NCBI GenBank assembly: GCA_013205535.1 | Contig: JABMMN010000064.1 | Location: 1-40,637, forward strand | Direction: 5' to 3' | From: Candidatus Planktophila sp. | GTDB lineage: Bacteria; Actinomycetota; Actinomycetes; Nanopelagicales; Nanopelagicaceae | DNA: 40,637 nucleotides | Shown here: positions 9,763 to 22,452 of the stretch, one piece after another | Layout: every line of letters begins with the position of its first letter | Numbering within the stretch: position 1 is the stretch's first letter | The notes under the pieces: generated by a model | What the model was told of the DNA's origin: nothing | Database searches by the model: none | The model's input: only the letters and a program-made list of their open reading frames with translations | Translations under genes and position numbers: made by a program

Positions 9763-9796
9763 AGAAAAGACCCAGCGCATGTGCTGGGTCTTTTCT
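9763..9796 (+). terminator. Rho-independent terminator after rpsA
   Basis: AGAAAAGACCCAGC-GCATGT-GCTGGGTCTTTTCT: perfect 14-bp stem with a T-rich 3' arm. Confidence 0.92.
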
Positions 9797-9836
9797 ATTG
9801 TGGGGGAGAGAATTCGGTTGGGGCTATCCTTACCGC

Positions 9837-10427
9837 ATGCTCGTCATCGGATTAACTGGCGGTATCGGTAGTGGAAAGTCACTGGCCGCCGAATATTTTG
9901 CCGACCTGGGTGCCTTAGTCATCGATGCCGATCAACTAGCCCGGGCAGCGATAGAGCGGGGTTCAACCGGCTTTGATCAGACTCTTGCTGCCTTTGGAGA
10001 TTCAATTCTTAAAGATGGTGAGATTGATAGACAGGTGCTAGGAGAAATAATTTTTAAGGATGCAAGTCATAAGGCAACTTTAGAATCGATCATTCACCCT
10101 TATGTTCGCAAACAGTTCGAGGCTGCAGTGGCATCGCTCACGGGTAAGCAAACCTTGGTCTATGAGATCCCACTTCTCTTTGAGACTAACGCGGCCGATC
10201 GCTTCGACCTTGTGATAACAATCGAGGCCGAGATGGATATCCGTATCGCTCGATTGCGTGCGAAGGGCTTACATCTCTCCCAGATTCAGGCCCGCATCGC
10301 AGCCCAGGCCACACGAGAGCAAAGGCTCTCTATCGCCGATTTCGTCATCGAGAACAATGGCACGGCCGATGATTTGGCGCGTCAGGTCGAAAATATTTGG
10401 GATGGTTTAACTCCGACTTCTAACTAG
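9837..10427 (+). CDS. coaE: Dephospho-CoA kinase (ATG 9837 preferred over TTG 9798)
   Basis: MLVIGLTGGIGSGKSLAAEYFADLGALVIDADQLAR. TATCCT lies 6 nt before ATG. Confidence 0.95.
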   Translation: MLVIGLTGGIGSGKSLAAEYFADLGALVIDADQLARAAIERGSTGFDQTLAAFGDSILKDGEIDRQVLGEIIFKDASHKATLESIIHPYVRKQFEAAVASLTGKQTLVYEIPLLFETNAADRFDLVITIEAEMDIRIARLRAKGLHLSQIQARIAAQATREQRLSIADFVIENNGTADDLARQVENIWDGLTPTSN

Positions 10428-10436
10428 AATTGGTGC

Positions 10437-12518
10437 ATGCGCCCAGTATCGGATTTACAGCGACGGGTCGAACCATTTCAAGTAATCAGTGACTATATTC
10501 CCGCTGGTGATCAACCCGAGGCGATTGCTGAGATCGCTCGGCGCTTTGAGGCTGGAGAGCAGGATGTCGTTCTACTTGGAGCAACGGGAACTGGCAAATC
10601 TGCGACTACGGCCTGGCTCATAGAAAAGCTTCAACGCCCGACCCTTGTCTTGGCACCCAATAAAACCCTGGCCGCCCAATTAGCAAATGAGTTTCGTGAG
10701 CTTTTACCAAATAATGCCGTTGAATACTTCGTCTCTTATTACGACTACTACCAACCAGAGGCCTATGTCCCTCAGACCGATACATTCATTGAGAAGGATT
10801 CAAGTGTCAACGATGAGGTTGAACGGCTGCGCCACTCTGCAACCAACTCATTACTAACGCGCAGAGATGTCATAGTTGTAGCAACCGTCTCCTGTATTTA
10901 CGGCCTTGGTACCCCTCAAGAGTACGTCGATCGGATGGTGACACTTCGCGTAGGGGATGAAATTGAGCGAAATGCCCTGCTTCGTCGATTCGTAGATGTT
11001 CAGTACAAGCGAAATGACGTGGCCTTTGAGAGAGGGACCTTTAGAGTCCGTGGGGATACGATCGAGATAATTCCGATGTATGAGGAGTTAGCGATTCGAA
11101 TCGAGATGTTCGGCGATGAGATAGAGAAAATTACGAGTCTTCACCCTTTAACTGGAGAAATCATCCGAGATGAGAGCGAGACACATATCTTTCCCGCCAC
11201 TCATTATGCCGCCGGACCCGAGACCATAAAACGGGCGATAGGAGATATCGCGGATGAGTTACAGATTCAACTCAATCTCTTCGAAAAACAGGGCAAGCTC
11301 CTTGAGGCACAGCGATTACGGATGCGCACGACCTTTGATCTAGAGATGATGGAGCAGATCGGTTTCTGCAGCGGCATCGAGAATTACTCTCGCCATCTAG
11401 ATGGCCGCGAGCCTGCCTCTGCTCCCAACTGTCTCTTGGATTACTTTCCTGAAGACTTTCTTGTTGTCATTGATGAGAGCCATGTGACCATACCCCAACT
11501 GGGTGCGATGTATGAGGGCGATGCATCCAGGAAGCGAACTCTGGTAGAACATGGCTTTCGTCTACCGAGTGCGCTAGATAATCGCCCACTTAAGTTTCCC
11601 GAGTTTCTAGAGCGCACAGGCCAAAAGCTTTATCTCTCAGCCACTCCCGGAAAGTATGAGATGGCAAAGATTGGTGGAGATGTCGTCGAACAGGTAATCC
11701 GTCCAACTGGACTGATAGATCCCCAAATCGTCATCAAACCCATCAAGGGACAGATCGATGATTTACTCCATGAGATCAGCATCCGCGCCGATAAAAATGA
11801 GAGAGTTCTTGTAACGACCCTGACAAAGAAGATGTCAGAGGATTTGACGGAATACATGCAGGAAAAGGGAGTTCGAGTCCGTTATCTGCACTCGGAGGTC
11901 GACACTTTGCGCCGGGTAGAGCTCTTACGTGAGCTTCGGATGGGGGATTACGATGTGCTGATCGGGATCAACCTACTTCGAGAAGGTTTGGATTTACCTG
12001 AAGTCTCACTCGTTGCAATTCTAGATGCCGATAAAGAGGGCTTCTTGCGCTCGGCCACATCGTTGATTCAAACCATCGGCCGTGCGGCGCGAAATGTCTC
12101 GGGTGAGGTTCATATGTATGCCGATAACATTACCGATTCGATGGCCAAGGCTATAGATGAGACTAATCGTCGCCGTGCAAAGCAGGTGACCTACAATCGT
12201 GAGCGTGGAGTAGATCCACAGCCCTTGCGTAAGAAAATCGCCGATATTACAGATTTGATTAACCGTGAGTCGGCGGATACAGATGAGCTATTAGAGACGA
12301 GCAAGAGGGCAAATCAGAAGAGTTCTACATCGACTGGCATCTACCCAAAGAGCACAACATCGCTGCCACGACAGGATCTCATGGCATTGATAGGCTCTCT
12401 CACCGATCAGATGAAAAATTCAGCTGCGCAACTCCAGTTCGAGGTAGCAGCCCGCTTGCGCGATGAGATCAAGCTCCTTAAGAAAGAGCTTCGTTCTATG
12501 GAAGAGGCTGGTGTTTAA
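10437..12518 (+). CDS. uvrB: Excinuclease ABC subunit B
   Basis: 693 aa; [65 protein letters not shown]. Confidence 0.98.
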   Translation: MRPVSDLQRRVEPFQVISDYIPAGDQPEAIAEIARRFEAGEQDVVLLGATGTGKSATTAWLIEKLQRPTLVLAPNKTLAAQLANEFRELLPNNAVEYFVSYYDYYQPEAYVPQTDTFIEKDSSVNDEVERLRHSATNSLLTRRDVIVVATVSCIYGLGTPQEYVDRMVTLRVGDEIERNALLRRFVDVQYKRNDVAFERGTFRVRGDTIEIIPMYEELAIRIEMFGDEIEKITSLHPLTGEIIRDESETHIFPATHYAAGPETIKRAIGDIADELQIQLNLFEKQGKLLEAQRLRMRTTFDLEMMEQIGFCSGIENYSRHLDGREPASAPNCLLDYFPEDFLVVIDESHVTIPQLGAMYEGDASRKRTLVEHGFRLPSALDNRPLKFPEFLERTGQKLYLSATPGKYEMAKIGGDVVEQVIRPTGLIDPQIVIKPIKGQIDDLLHEISIRADKNERVLVTTLTKKMSEDLTEYMQEKGVRVRYLHSEVDTLRRVELLRELRMGDYDVLIGINLLREGLDLPEVSLVAILDADKEGFLRSATSLIQTIGRAARNVSGEVHMYADNITDSMAKAIDETNRRRAKQVTYNRERGVDPQPLRKKIADITDLINRESADTDELLETSKRANQKSSTSTGIYPKSTTSLPRQDLMALIGSLTDQMKNSAAQLQFEVAARLRDEIKLLKKELRSMEEAGV

Positions 12519-15370
12519 TGAGTATCGACAAGCTAGTCGTGCGGGGTGCACGTGAACATAATCTCAAAAATGTCTCGATTGAGCTTCCACGTAACGCTCT
12601 TATCGTCTTCACTGGCCTCTCAGGCTCAGGAAAATCATCTCTTGCATTTGACACTATCTTTGCCGAAGGCCAGCGCCGATATGTGGAGTCACTCTCTGCC
12701 TATGCCCGTCAATTTCTCGGCCAGATGGACAAACCAGATGTGGATTTCATTGAAGGTCTATCTCCGGCAGTCTCAATCGATCAAAAATCTACTAACCGAA
12801 ATCCGCGCTCTACCGTTGGGACGATTACCGAGGTGTACGACTATCTACGTCTGCTCTTTGCTCGAGCAGGACGGCCACACTGTCCATCATGTGGAAAGGC
12901 CGTGTCCCGCCAGTCTCCACAACAGATAGTTGATCAGATATTAGCGATGCCACCGACGACGAAGTTTCAGGTTCTTGCACCCGTAATACGGGCTCGTAAG
13001 GGTGAGTTCCTCGATCTCTTCACCGAATTGATCACCCAAGGCTATTCGCGTGCACGAGTTGATGGTGAAGTCGTTGCTTTGAACGCGGTACCTAAGTTAA
13101 AGAAGCAGGAAAAACATAGTATTGAGGTTGTCATCGATCGCCTAAGCGCAAAGGTAGAAAGTAAGACCCGGCTGACAGACTCTATTGAGACGGCGCTGCG
13201 TTTAGCCTCTGGAATCGTGATCTTAGATTTTGTTGACTCTAAATCAGCGGACAAAGAGAGAACCTTTAGCGAACACCTTGCCTGTCATGACTGCAACCTT
13301 TCCTTTGAAGAGTTAGAGCCACGCTCCTTCTCCTTCAACTCACCATTCGGAGCATGCCCTGAGTGCTCTGGAATAGGCACAAAGTTGGAGGTAGATCAGG
13401 AGCTCATCATTCCCGATGATTCGATCTCTATTAATGATGGTGCCATTGCACCATGGTCGGGTGGTCAATCATCTGATTACTTCATTCGACTCTTAGAGGC
13501 TCTAGCCAAAGATATGCCCTTCTCCCTGGATGTTCCGTGGAAGAAGATCTCTGTGAAATCTCGTGAGGCGATCATCAATGGCTATGAATATGAGATCAAA
13601 ATGAGATACAAAGGACGCTACGGGACTAAGAACTACACCACTGGCTTTGAAGGTGTGGTTCCATTTATCCACCGGCGCCATAGTGAGACCGATAGTGATT
13701 ACAGCCGTGATAAGTACGAGGCATATATGCGCCAAATTCCCTGTCAGGTCTGTAATGGGGCCAGACTCAAGCCTGAAGTTTTAGCAGTAACCATCGGTCA
13801 AAAGAATATCTCGGAGATAACTGAACTCTCAATCTCTGAGTGCGCCACTTTCTTGAAAAACATCAAACTCACAAAACGTGAGGCGCAGATCGCCCAACGC
13901 GTCATGAAAGAGGTCAATGCTCGTCTCGGATTTCTCCTTGATGTTGGTTTAGATTATTTATCTTTAGCGCGACCAGCTGCCACGCTCTCCGGTGGAGAGG
14001 CACAGCGGATCCGTTTGGCTACACAGATCGGAAGTGGTCTCGTGGGGGTTCTCTACGTATTGGATGAGCCAAGTATCGGTCTACATCAGCGGGATAACCG
14101 CCGTCTGATTGAAACGCTCACTCACCTGCGCGATTTGGGAAATACCTTGATCGTCGTTGAGCACGATGAAGAGACGATACGCACGGCAGACTGGATCGTA
14201 GATATCGGGCCTGGCGCGGGGGAGCACGGCGGTCATGTCGTTGTCTCCGGCACTTATGAGGAGCTCATCGCCTCCAAGGAGTCGATTACAGGCGCTTATC
14301 TCTCTGGCCGTAGATCAATCGCTACGCCAACTAGCCGTCGTCCGATTGATAGTAAGCGAGCTTTAACTGTCAAGGGAGCAAAAGAGAATAATCTGAAAGA
14401 TATCGATGTAACGATTCCGTTGGGCGTCTTTGTATCTGTCACTGGGGTAAGTGGCTCAGGAAAATCAACTTTAGTAAATGAGATTCTTTACACGGTTCTG
14501 GCCAATAAACTCAATGGGGCCCGACTGGTGCCAGGGCGCCATCGAAGTGTAAGTGGAGTTGATCTGCTCGATAAAGTTGTCCACGTTGATCAATCACCGA
14601 TTGGGCGTACACCTCGATCAAATCCAGCCACATATACCGGCCTCTTCGACAAGGTTCGAGCCCTGTTCTCTGAAACAACCGAGGCAAAGATACGAGGCTA
14701 TAGCCAGGGCAGATTCTCATTTAATGTCAAAGGCGGCCGATGCGAGAACTGCACTGGTGATGGCACGATCACAATCGAGATGAACTTCCTGCCAGATGTC
14801 TATGTTCCATGTGAGGTCTGCCATGGCGCACGCTATAACCGTGAAACTCTGGAGGTACATTACAAGGGCAAAACAATCGCTGATGTCTTGAATATGCCGA
14901 TAGAACAGGCTCATTCATTTTTCGAATCAGTTCCAACGATTGCAAGGTTTCTCAAGACACTCAATGATGTAGGTCTGGGCTATGTGCGACTTGGCCAATC
15001 GGCGCCGACCCTTTCAGGGGGAGAGGCTCAGCGGGTGAAACTTGCTACTGAACTTCAGCGCCGCTCAACGGGTCGAACTATCTACGTTTTAGATGAGCCA
15101 ACGACGGGACTGCACTTTGAAGATGTCAGCAAACTACTCGTTGTTCTCAATCGCCTTGTTGACACTGGTAATACTGTTGTCGTAATCGAACACAACTTAG
15201 ATGTCATTAAATGCTCGGATTGGGTGATTGACATGGGTCCTGAGGGCGGATTCAGGGGTGGCTTGGTAGTTGCTGAGGGAAGTCCTGAAGCCGTGGCAAA
15301 GGTAGCAGGAAGTTATACAGGGCAGTATCTGGCTCCGATGCTTAAACATAATCGAAAAGTCTCAGCTTAG
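12518..15370 (+). CDS. uvrA: Excinuclease ABC subunit A
   Basis: 950 aa; two ABC domains ([54 protein letters not shown]) with zinc-finger CxxC motifs. Confidence 0.98.
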   Translation: MSIDKLVVRGAREHNLKNVSIELPRNALIVFTGLSGSGKSSLAFDTIFAEGQRRYVESLSAYARQFLGQMDKPDVDFIEGLSPAVSIDQKSTNRNPRSTVGTITEVYDYLRLLFARAGRPHCPSCGKAVSRQSPQQIVDQILAMPPTTKFQVLAPVIRARKGEFLDLFTELITQGYSRARVDGEVVALNAVPKLKKQEKHSIEVVIDRLSAKVESKTRLTDSIETALRLASGIVILDFVDSKSADKERTFSEHLACHDCNLSFEELEPRSFSFNSPFGACPECSGIGTKLEVDQELIIPDDSISINDGAIAPWSGGQSSDYFIRLLEALAKDMPFSLDVPWKKISVKSREAIINGYEYEIKMRYKGRYGTKNYTTGFEGVVPFIHRRHSETDSDYSRDKYEAYMRQIPCQVCNGARLKPEVLAVTIGQKNISEITELSISECATFLKNIKLTKREAQIAQRVMKEVNARLGFLLDVGLDYLSLARPAATLSGGEAQRIRLATQIGSGLVGVLYVLDEPSIGLHQRDNRRLIETLTHLRDLGNTLIVVEHDEETIRTADWIVDIGPGAGEHGGHVVVSGTYEELIASKESITGAYLSGRRSIATPTSRRPIDSKRALTVKGAKENNLKDIDVTIPLGVFVSVTGVSGSGKSTLVNEILYTVLANKLNGARLVPGRHRSVSGVDLLDKVVHVDQSPIGRTPRSNPATYTGLFDKVRALFSETTEAKIRGYSQGRFSFNVKGGRCENCTGDGTITIEMNFLPDVYVPCEVCHGARYNRETLEVHYKGKTIADVLNMPIEQAHSFFESVPTIARFLKTLNDVGLGYVRLGQSAPTLSGGEAQRVKLATELQRRSTGRTIYVLDEPTTGLHFEDVSKLLVVLNRLVDTGNTVVVIEHNLDVIKCSDWVIDMGPEGGFRGGLVVAEGSPEAVAKVAGSYTGQYLAPMLKHNRKVSA

Positions 15371-15380
15371 AAACACTGCA

Positions 15381-17300
15381 ATGGCAGATCCGCGTAGTTA
15401 TAGACCAAACAATATCCCACAGCTTCCCGGCGTCTATCGTTTTTATAACGAGGCTGAGAAAGTCATCTATGTCGGTAAGGCGAAGAATTTAAAAAATAGG
15501 GTGAGCAGTTACTTTCAAAGCAATCTTGCGACTAAGACAAATCGAATGGTTCATGAAGCGGTCCGAGTTGAATGGACGATTGTTGCCACAGAGGTTGAGG
15601 CACTTGCTCTGGAGTTTGCCTGGATAAAGCAGTACAACCCTCATTACAATGTGCAGTTCCGTGATGATAAGTCGTATCCATATCTTGCAGTGAGTATAAA
15701 AGATGAGTTTCCACGTATTTTTATCACACGCAAATCAAAGTTACCTGGAATCAAATACTTTGGGCCTTTCTCACATACTTGGGCACTGCGAAATACTTTT
15801 GATGTTATTTTGAAGGTTTTTCCCATCCGCTCATGCTCGAGCGCTAACTTTGAAAGAGCACGCAGGACCAAGAGACAGTGCTTACTGGGGGATATAGGAA
15901 AGTGTGCTGCACCTTGTGTGAATTGGATCTCAAAGGATGAACATAACTCTCTAGCCAATCGTTTGGTCGATTTCATGACAGAGGGCAGTACGGATATCAT
16001 CCCGACCCTTGAACGTGAGATGCAGTTGGCATCTGATAAGGACGAGTTTGAGCGTGCTATCAAGATCCGTGATTCGATAACGGCCATTAGGCGCTCTCAG
16101 GAGAGCACTGATGCAATGTGGCCGCAAAATTTGAGCGCCGATCTTATTGCGATTCATCACGATGGGTCCCATGCTGCAGGTTCGATTTTTATCGTGCGCT
16201 CTGGAGCGATCAAAGGATCGCGCTCCTGGATCGTTGACCAATCTAAAACTCTTGAGGGTGATGATGAGTTAACCTCTCTCTTCTCATCGATCTATGGACA
16301 GGCCGCCGCTAGCGATGTGCCTTCGGAGATTTTGCTCAATGAAAGACCGGCAGATGCCCACGCCCTCGAAAGCTGGTTATCAGGTATTCGAGGCGCACCA
16401 GTTGTCATCAAGGTGCCTGCGCGGGGTGAGAAAGTTGAGCTGCTCGCGACGGTCAAGCGCAACGCTCAATACTCCTTGATTCAATATCTGAGTAAGCGCT
16501 CTAACGATGCTGCAGTAAGTGGTAAGGCTTTGATTGAGATTGAAGAGCTATTGAATCTGGCTAAAACTCCACTGCGTATCGAGTGTTTTGATATCTCGAA
16601 TATTTCTGGAACCTCTGTAGTTGCCTCGATGGTTGTCTTTGAGGATGGTATGGTGAAGAAGAGTGAGTATCGACGCTTTATCATCGATACAAGTGAGGGT
16701 TTTGATGATACTCGAGCGATGCATCAGGTAATCACTCGCAGATTAAAACGGCTCCTAGATGATCGCAAGGAGAACGCTGCAGAGGTGGCCGAACTTGGTG
16801 GCAAACCGAGTAAGTTCGCATACCCTCCTCAGTTGATAGTGGTGGACGGTGGACTTCCACAGGTCAATGCCGCAGCGCGAGCTTTAAGTGATCTTGGTAT
16901 CTCCGATATAGCCCTGTGCGGTTTGGCAAAACGCTTAGAGGAGGTCTGGCTGCCAGGAGCGCCAGATCCTTTGATTTTGCCGCGCAGTAGTGAGGGTCTT
17001 TACCTACTTCAACGAATTCGAGATGAAGCTCATCGCTTTGCAATCTCCTTTCATCGCTCACGCCGCTCAAAGGTGATGCTCGAATCAGTTCTAGATGAGG
17101 TCCCTCAACTGGGACAGGCACGTCGCAGCGCCTTACTTGCGCGCTTTGGCTCTGTGGCTGCGATAAGAAAGGCCAGTCGCGAAGATATTGCAGCAACTCC
17201 AGGCATAGGCGTAAAAATCGCCGATTTAATAGGAAATCACCTTGAGGCAATTGCAACGCAGAAGGTCAACGTTGAGACGGGAGAGATAACCCGTGATTAA
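15381..17300 (+). CDS. uvrC: Excinuclease ABC subunit C
   Basis: 639 aa; GIY-YIG domain LPGVYRFYNEAEKVIYVGKAKNLKNRVSSYF, C-terminal HhH. Confidence 0.97.
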   Translation: MADPRSYRPNNIPQLPGVYRFYNEAEKVIYVGKAKNLKNRVSSYFQSNLATKTNRMVHEAVRVEWTIVATEVEALALEFAWIKQYNPHYNVQFRDDKSYPYLAVSIKDEFPRIFITRKSKLPGIKYFGPFSHTWALRNTFDVILKVFPIRSCSSANFERARRTKRQCLLGDIGKCAAPCVNWISKDEHNSLANRLVDFMTEGSTDIIPTLEREMQLASDKDEFERAIKIRDSITAIRRSQESTDAMWPQNLSADLIAIHHDGSHAAGSIFIVRSGAIKGSRSWIVDQSKTLEGDDELTSLFSSIYGQAAASDVPSEILLNERPADAHALESWLSGIRGAPVVIKVPARGEKVELLATVKRNAQYSLIQYLSKRSNDAAVSGKALIEIEELLNLAKTPLRIECFDISNISGTSVVASMVVFEDGMVKKSEYRRFIIDTSEGFDDTRAMHQVITRRLKRLLDDRKENAAEVAELGGKPSKFAYPPQLIVVDGGLPQVNAAARALSDLGISDIALCGLAKRLEEVWLPGAPDPLILPRSSEGLYLLQRIRDEAHRFAISFHRSRRSKVMLESVLDEVPQLGQARRSALLARFGSVAAIRKASREDIAATPGIGVKIADLIGNHLEAIATQKVNVETGEITRD

Positions 17301-17332
17301 AGGGTGCTTGACAGGTGTAAGAGGATTACGTT

Positions 17333-18196
17333 GTGAATGAGAGCGAGATCCTAGTTCTGACAGGCATGTCAGGTGCTGGTCGTTCAACTGCGGCTCACGC
17401 TCTAGAGGATTTGGGTTGGCATGTTGTGGATAATCTGCCGCCATCGCTTCTACCCGCGCTAGTGGCCAAAGGTGGCGGTCCAGACGGTAAAGAGTATGCA
17501 GTCGTGGTTGATGTGAGAGGTGGCCACTTCTTTGATGAGCTCATGAGTGGTTTAGATGCACTCAAGAAGGCAGGCTCGTCATATCGCTTGATATTCCTTG
17601 ATGCCACTGATCAGGCCCTTGTCCAACGCTTTGAATCTACTCGACGGCCTCACCCATTGCAGGATAGTGATCGTATCGTTGATGGGATTATCAGAGAGCG
17701 GATGAAATTAGATGAGATTAGATCCCACTGTAATATCACCATAGATACAACTAATTTGAATGTACATCAATTAGAGAAGCGAATAGGTGAGATATTTGGT
17801 GCAGGCAAGACGGATGGCATTCGCATCAATGTTCTCTCTTTTGGTTATAAATTTGGAATTCCCGTTGATGCAGATTTAGTTTTGGATTGTCGCTTCATTC
17901 CTAATCCACACTGGATTCCCGAACTACGGCCTTTGACAGGTCTGACAACACAGGTGAGTGAAAAAGTGTTGAATAGCCCTGGAGTGAGCGATTTTATTTC
18001 TCAGTACGTTGACTTAGTTTCAACCATGGTCCCTGGATATATGAATGAGGGAAAGAAGTATCTGACTATCGCCATCGGTTGTACAGGGGGTAAACATCGC
18101 AGCGTTGCAGTCACTGCGGAGATATCAAAGGGCTTGAATTCAAAGGGTAACTTGATTTCTGCATATCCAACTCATCGTGATGTGGGGCGCGAATAA
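17333..18196 (+). CDS. rapZ: RapZ-family nucleotide-binding protein (GTG start)
   Basis: LTGMSGAGRSTAAHALEDLGWHVVDNLPPSLLP; C-terminal IGCTGGKHRSVAVTAEI. Confidence 0.93.
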   Translation: MNESEILVLTGMSGAGRSTAAHALEDLGWHVVDNLPPSLLPALVAKGGGPDGKEYAVVVDVRGGHFFDELMSGLDALKKAGSSYRLIFLDATDQALVQRFESTRRPHPLQDSDRIVDGIIRERMKLDEIRSHCNITIDTTNLNVHQLEKRIGEIFGAGKTDGIRINVLSFGYKFGIPVDADLVLDCRFIPNPHWIPELRPLTGLTTQVSEKVLNSPGVSDFISQYVDLVSTMVPGYMNEGKKYLTIAIGCTGGKHRSVAVTAEISKGLNSKGNLISAYPTHRDVGRE

Positions 18197-18198
18197 CG

Positions 18199-19143
18199 GT
18201 GAATAAGGTTGTGGCACTCGGGGGAGGTCATGGGTTAGCCGCGACGCTATCTGCCCTACGTGCGATCACAAGTGAGATAACAGCGATTGTTACAGTTGCC
18301 GATAACGGGGGCTCAAGCGGGCGGCTGCGCCAAGAGTTTGGGATTTTTCCTCCCGGAGATCTACGAATGGCCTTGGCCGCTCTCTGCGGTGACGATGAAT
18401 GGGGCCGCACGTGGGCAGAGATCATGCAACATCGTTTTGTGAGCACGGGAGCACTCGATGGCCATGCGATGGGAAATCTCTTGTTGGCCTCACTATGGAG
18501 TGAGGATGAAGATCCCGTGACAGGTTTGGATCGTGTCGGTTCGTTATTGAAGGTGGTCGGACGCGTGCTACCGATGGCCGCCGTACCTTTGGATATCGAG
18601 GCGACCTTCATTACCTCAACCGGTCGGATAGTTGTCAAGGGTCAAACAGAGGTCGCAACTGCAAAAGGGCGCATCGAGTCCTTGCGCATCATCCCCGAAG
18701 CACCAGCGGCTCGAATGGAGGCTCTCACCGCGATCAGAGTTGCAGATTGGATCACTATGGGTCCTGGCTCTTGGTTTTCAAGTGTGATGCCACATCTTTT
18801 AGTGCCTATGCAGTTGGATGCACTTTCGCGCAGCAAGGCAAAAAAGATTTTAATTCTCAATTTAGATGCCCATACAAATACAGTAGGTGAGGAGTTTGCC
18901 GGCTCTACACCTGAGGAACATCTTGAACTCTTTGCCTCGTACGCCCCAGAGGTCTCCATTGATTATTTTCTCGTCGATAAATCCGTAGTACGCAATCACA
19001 GCGCTTTGGCCCAGATAGCAGGCACACTTGGTGGGCAGGTAGTTGCAGTGGATATTCGTAAGGCTCCAGGAAGTATTCATCACGATGTGACGCAATTAAG
19101 TCTTCATTTGAGCCACATTATGCGTCAAAGTTTGGTTGGATAG
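18199..19143 (+). CDS. yvcK: YvcK/CofD-like gluconeogenesis factor (GTG start)
   Basis: [65 protein letters not shown]. Confidence 0.93.
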   Translation: MNKVVALGGGHGLAATLSALRAITSEITAIVTVADNGGSSGRLRQEFGIFPPGDLRMALAALCGDDEWGRTWAEIMQHRFVSTGALDGHAMGNLLLASLWSEDEDPVTGLDRVGSLLKVVGRVLPMAAVPLDIEATFITSTGRIVVKGQTEVATAKGRIESLRIIPEAPAARMEALTAIRVADWITMGPGSWFSSVMPHLLVPMQLDALSRSKAKKILILNLDAHTNTVGEEFAGSTPEEHLELFASYAPEVSIDYFLVDKSVVRNHSALAQIAGTLGGQVVAVDIRKAPGSIHHDVTQLSLHLSHIMRQSLVG

Positions 19144-19147
19144 GCCC

Positions 19148-20125
19148 ATGGCAATGACAGCATCGGTCAAAGATGAACTCAGTCGTATTTCGATCACTAA
19201 GCCGTGTTGCCGAAAAGCCGAGGTCTCCTCTCTTTTACGTTTCGCAGGAGGGCTGCACATCGCTTCAGGCAAGATTCTTATTGAGGTCGAGCTCGATACC
19301 TCACAGAGTGCGCGTCGCCTTCGAAAAGACATTGCCGATATTTATGGGCATGATGCAGATTTAGCTGTTCTCTCATCTGGCGGATTGCGAAAAGGCTCCC
19401 GCTATGTCGTTCGAGTTACCGAGGCAGGGGATTCACTCGCACGACAGACAGGTTTAGTTGATTCACATGGCCGCCCTGTGCGTGGCCTACCTCCTCAGGT
19501 TGTATCTGCGGCGATCTGTGATTCAGAGGCGGCATGGCGTGGAGCCTTTATTGCACATGGCTCCTTAACTGAACCTGGACGCTCCTCCTCACTTGAGATC
19601 ACCTGTCCCGGACCAGAGGCGGCGTTAGCACTCGTCGGTGCTGCCCGACGAATGGGGATTGTCGCCAAAGCCCGTGAGGTGCGTGGTGTTGATCGCGTTG
19701 TAATCCGCGATGGCGATGCAATCGGTGTACTTCTGACTCGACTTGGTGCTCACGAATCAGTCCTAGCGTGGGAAGAGCGTCGGATGCGCCGCGAAGTCCG
19801 TGCAACTGCAAATCGTTTGGCAAATTTCGATGATGCAAATCTTCGACGCTCGGCACGTGCAGCAGTCGCCGCCTCTGCCCGAGTGGCGCGTGCGATGGAG
19901 ATACTTGGTCCAACTATCCCTGATCATTTAAAGGAGGCTGGCGAGTTACGTATTAACCATGGGCAGGCATCCCTAGAAGAGCTCGGATCACTGGCTATTC
20001 CACCGATGACTAAAGATGCGATTGCAGGTCGTATTCGAAGGTTGTTAGCGATGGCCGATAAGCGTGCATCAGATCTTGGTATCCCCGATACTGAAAGTGG
20101 ACTCTCGCCTGATTTGCTGAATTAA
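19148..20125 (+). CDS. whiA: WhiA sporulation/division transcriptional regulator (ATG 19148 preferred over TTG 19136)
   Basis: [69 protein letters not shown]. Confidence 0.95.
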   Translation: MAMTASVKDELSRISITKPCCRKAEVSSLLRFAGGLHIASGKILIEVELDTSQSARRLRKDIADIYGHDADLAVLSSGGLRKGSRYVVRVTEAGDSLARQTGLVDSHGRPVRGLPPQVVSAAICDSEAAWRGAFIAHGSLTEPGRSSSLEITCPGPEAALALVGAARRMGIVAKAREVRGVDRVVIRDGDAIGVLLTRLGAHESVLAWEERRMRREVRATANRLANFDDANLRRSARAAVAASARVARAMEILGPTIPDHLKEAGELRINHGQASLEELGSLAIPPMTKDAIAGRIRRLLAMADKRASDLGIPDTESGLSPDLLN

Positions 20126-20161
20126 CCTCCCCATTTCTCGGAGTATTCACGTACTGGCCAC

Positions 20162-20170
20162 TGATAGACT
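20162..20170 (+). promoter_or_regulatory. Candidate extended -10 (TGATAGACT) for gap
   Basis: TGnTAnnnT in the whiA-gap intergenic region. Confidence 0.35.
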
Positions 20171-20256
20171 CACTCTCAAGTCCCCGATGTTGTGGCAGTT
20201 TTACTCCACCGACTGGGCTCACCTCTTTTGCCCGACAACTAGCAAGGACTCTTTAG

Positions 20257-21254
<998 letters not shown>

Positions 21255-21255
<1 letters not shown>

Positions 21256-22442
21256 TGCAAGTTCTTGAAGATTTTGATGTAGCTGGTAAACGTGTCTTCC
21301 TACGCTGTGATCTCAATGTTCCACTCAAAGATGGAGTAATCACAGATGATGGGCGAATCAGAGCCTCCCTTCCGACGATCCGATTGTTGCTCCAAAAAGG
21401 TGCATCATTAGTTATAGCGGCCCACCTAGGTAGACCTAAGGGTGTTGTAGAGGCAAAGCTCTCCCTTGCTCCTATTGCAAAACGTCTCGGAGAGCTCCTG
21501 GCGCAAGAGATCATATTTTCAGGTGATCACACTGGGGATGCAATCATCTCCATCGCTCACTCTCTCAAAACTGGCGAGATACTCTTATTGGAAAATATCC
21601 GCTTTAGCCCGGCTGAGACCAGCAAAGATGATGCGCAACGCGCAGAATTTGCTACACAGTTGGCGCAGTTAGCCGATGTTTATGTGGGCGATGGCTTTGG
21701 AGCGGTACATCGAAAACACGCCTCGGTCTTTGATCTGCCTGCGCTTTTGCCACACTGCGCTGGGCTATTAGTAGCCGATGAAGTACAGACTCTGCGCGCA
21801 TTAACACAGAGCCCTGTGCGACCTTACGGTGTTGTTTTGGGAGGCGCAAAGCTCTCGGACAAGTTAGGCGTGATCGAAAACCTTTTAGAAAAAGTAGATG
21901 TTTTGGCTATAGGTGGGGGAATGGTCTTTACATTCCTTGCAGCACAGGGGCATCAAATTGGTACCTCTCTAGTCGAGCTAGAGATGATCGATGTTGTGAA
22001 GGAATTAATGGCAAAGGCTCAGGTCAGTGGCGTCAAGATCGTACTTCCAACGGATATCGTCATAGCGCGAACATTTAGCGCAGATGCGCCACCAACGATC
22101 GTTCCCGCCGATGCGATTCCGCCTGATCAGATGGGTCTTGATATCGGTCCTGTATCTGCAGCTTGCTTTGCACAAGAGATTGAAGGATGCGCAACGGTTT
22201 TTTGGAATGGACCAATGGGTGTCTTCGAATTCGCGAATTTCTCGCATGGAACAAAGGTAGTCGCAACTGCTATGACGAAAGTCTCTGGTATTTGTGTGGT
22301 CGGTGGAGGAGACTCAGCCGCGGCGGTGAGAGCTCTTGGCTTTGCAGACTCTGACTTCGGTTATATTTCTACTGGTGGTGGTGCATCACTGGAGTATCTA
22401 GAGGGCAAGGAACTTCCTGGCCTGATCGCTTTAGGGTTTTAA
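21255..22442 (+). CDS. pgk: Phosphoglycerate kinase
   Basis: [55 protein letters not shown]. Confidence 0.98.
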
Positions 22443-22452
22443 GGGGGCAATC

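Noticed and set aside
15644-16087. 147-aa minus-strand ORF inside uvrC
   Set aside because: Fully antisense to uvrC; no domain recognisable.
17308-17332. TTGACA followed by TACGTT just before the rapZ GTG
   Set aside because: The -35 match is perfect but spacing to the nearest -10-like hexamer is only 13 nt, and a TSS would fall inside the coding sequence.
18228-18638. 136-aa minus-strand ORF inside yvcK
   Set aside because: Shadow ORF of the conserved yvcK gene.
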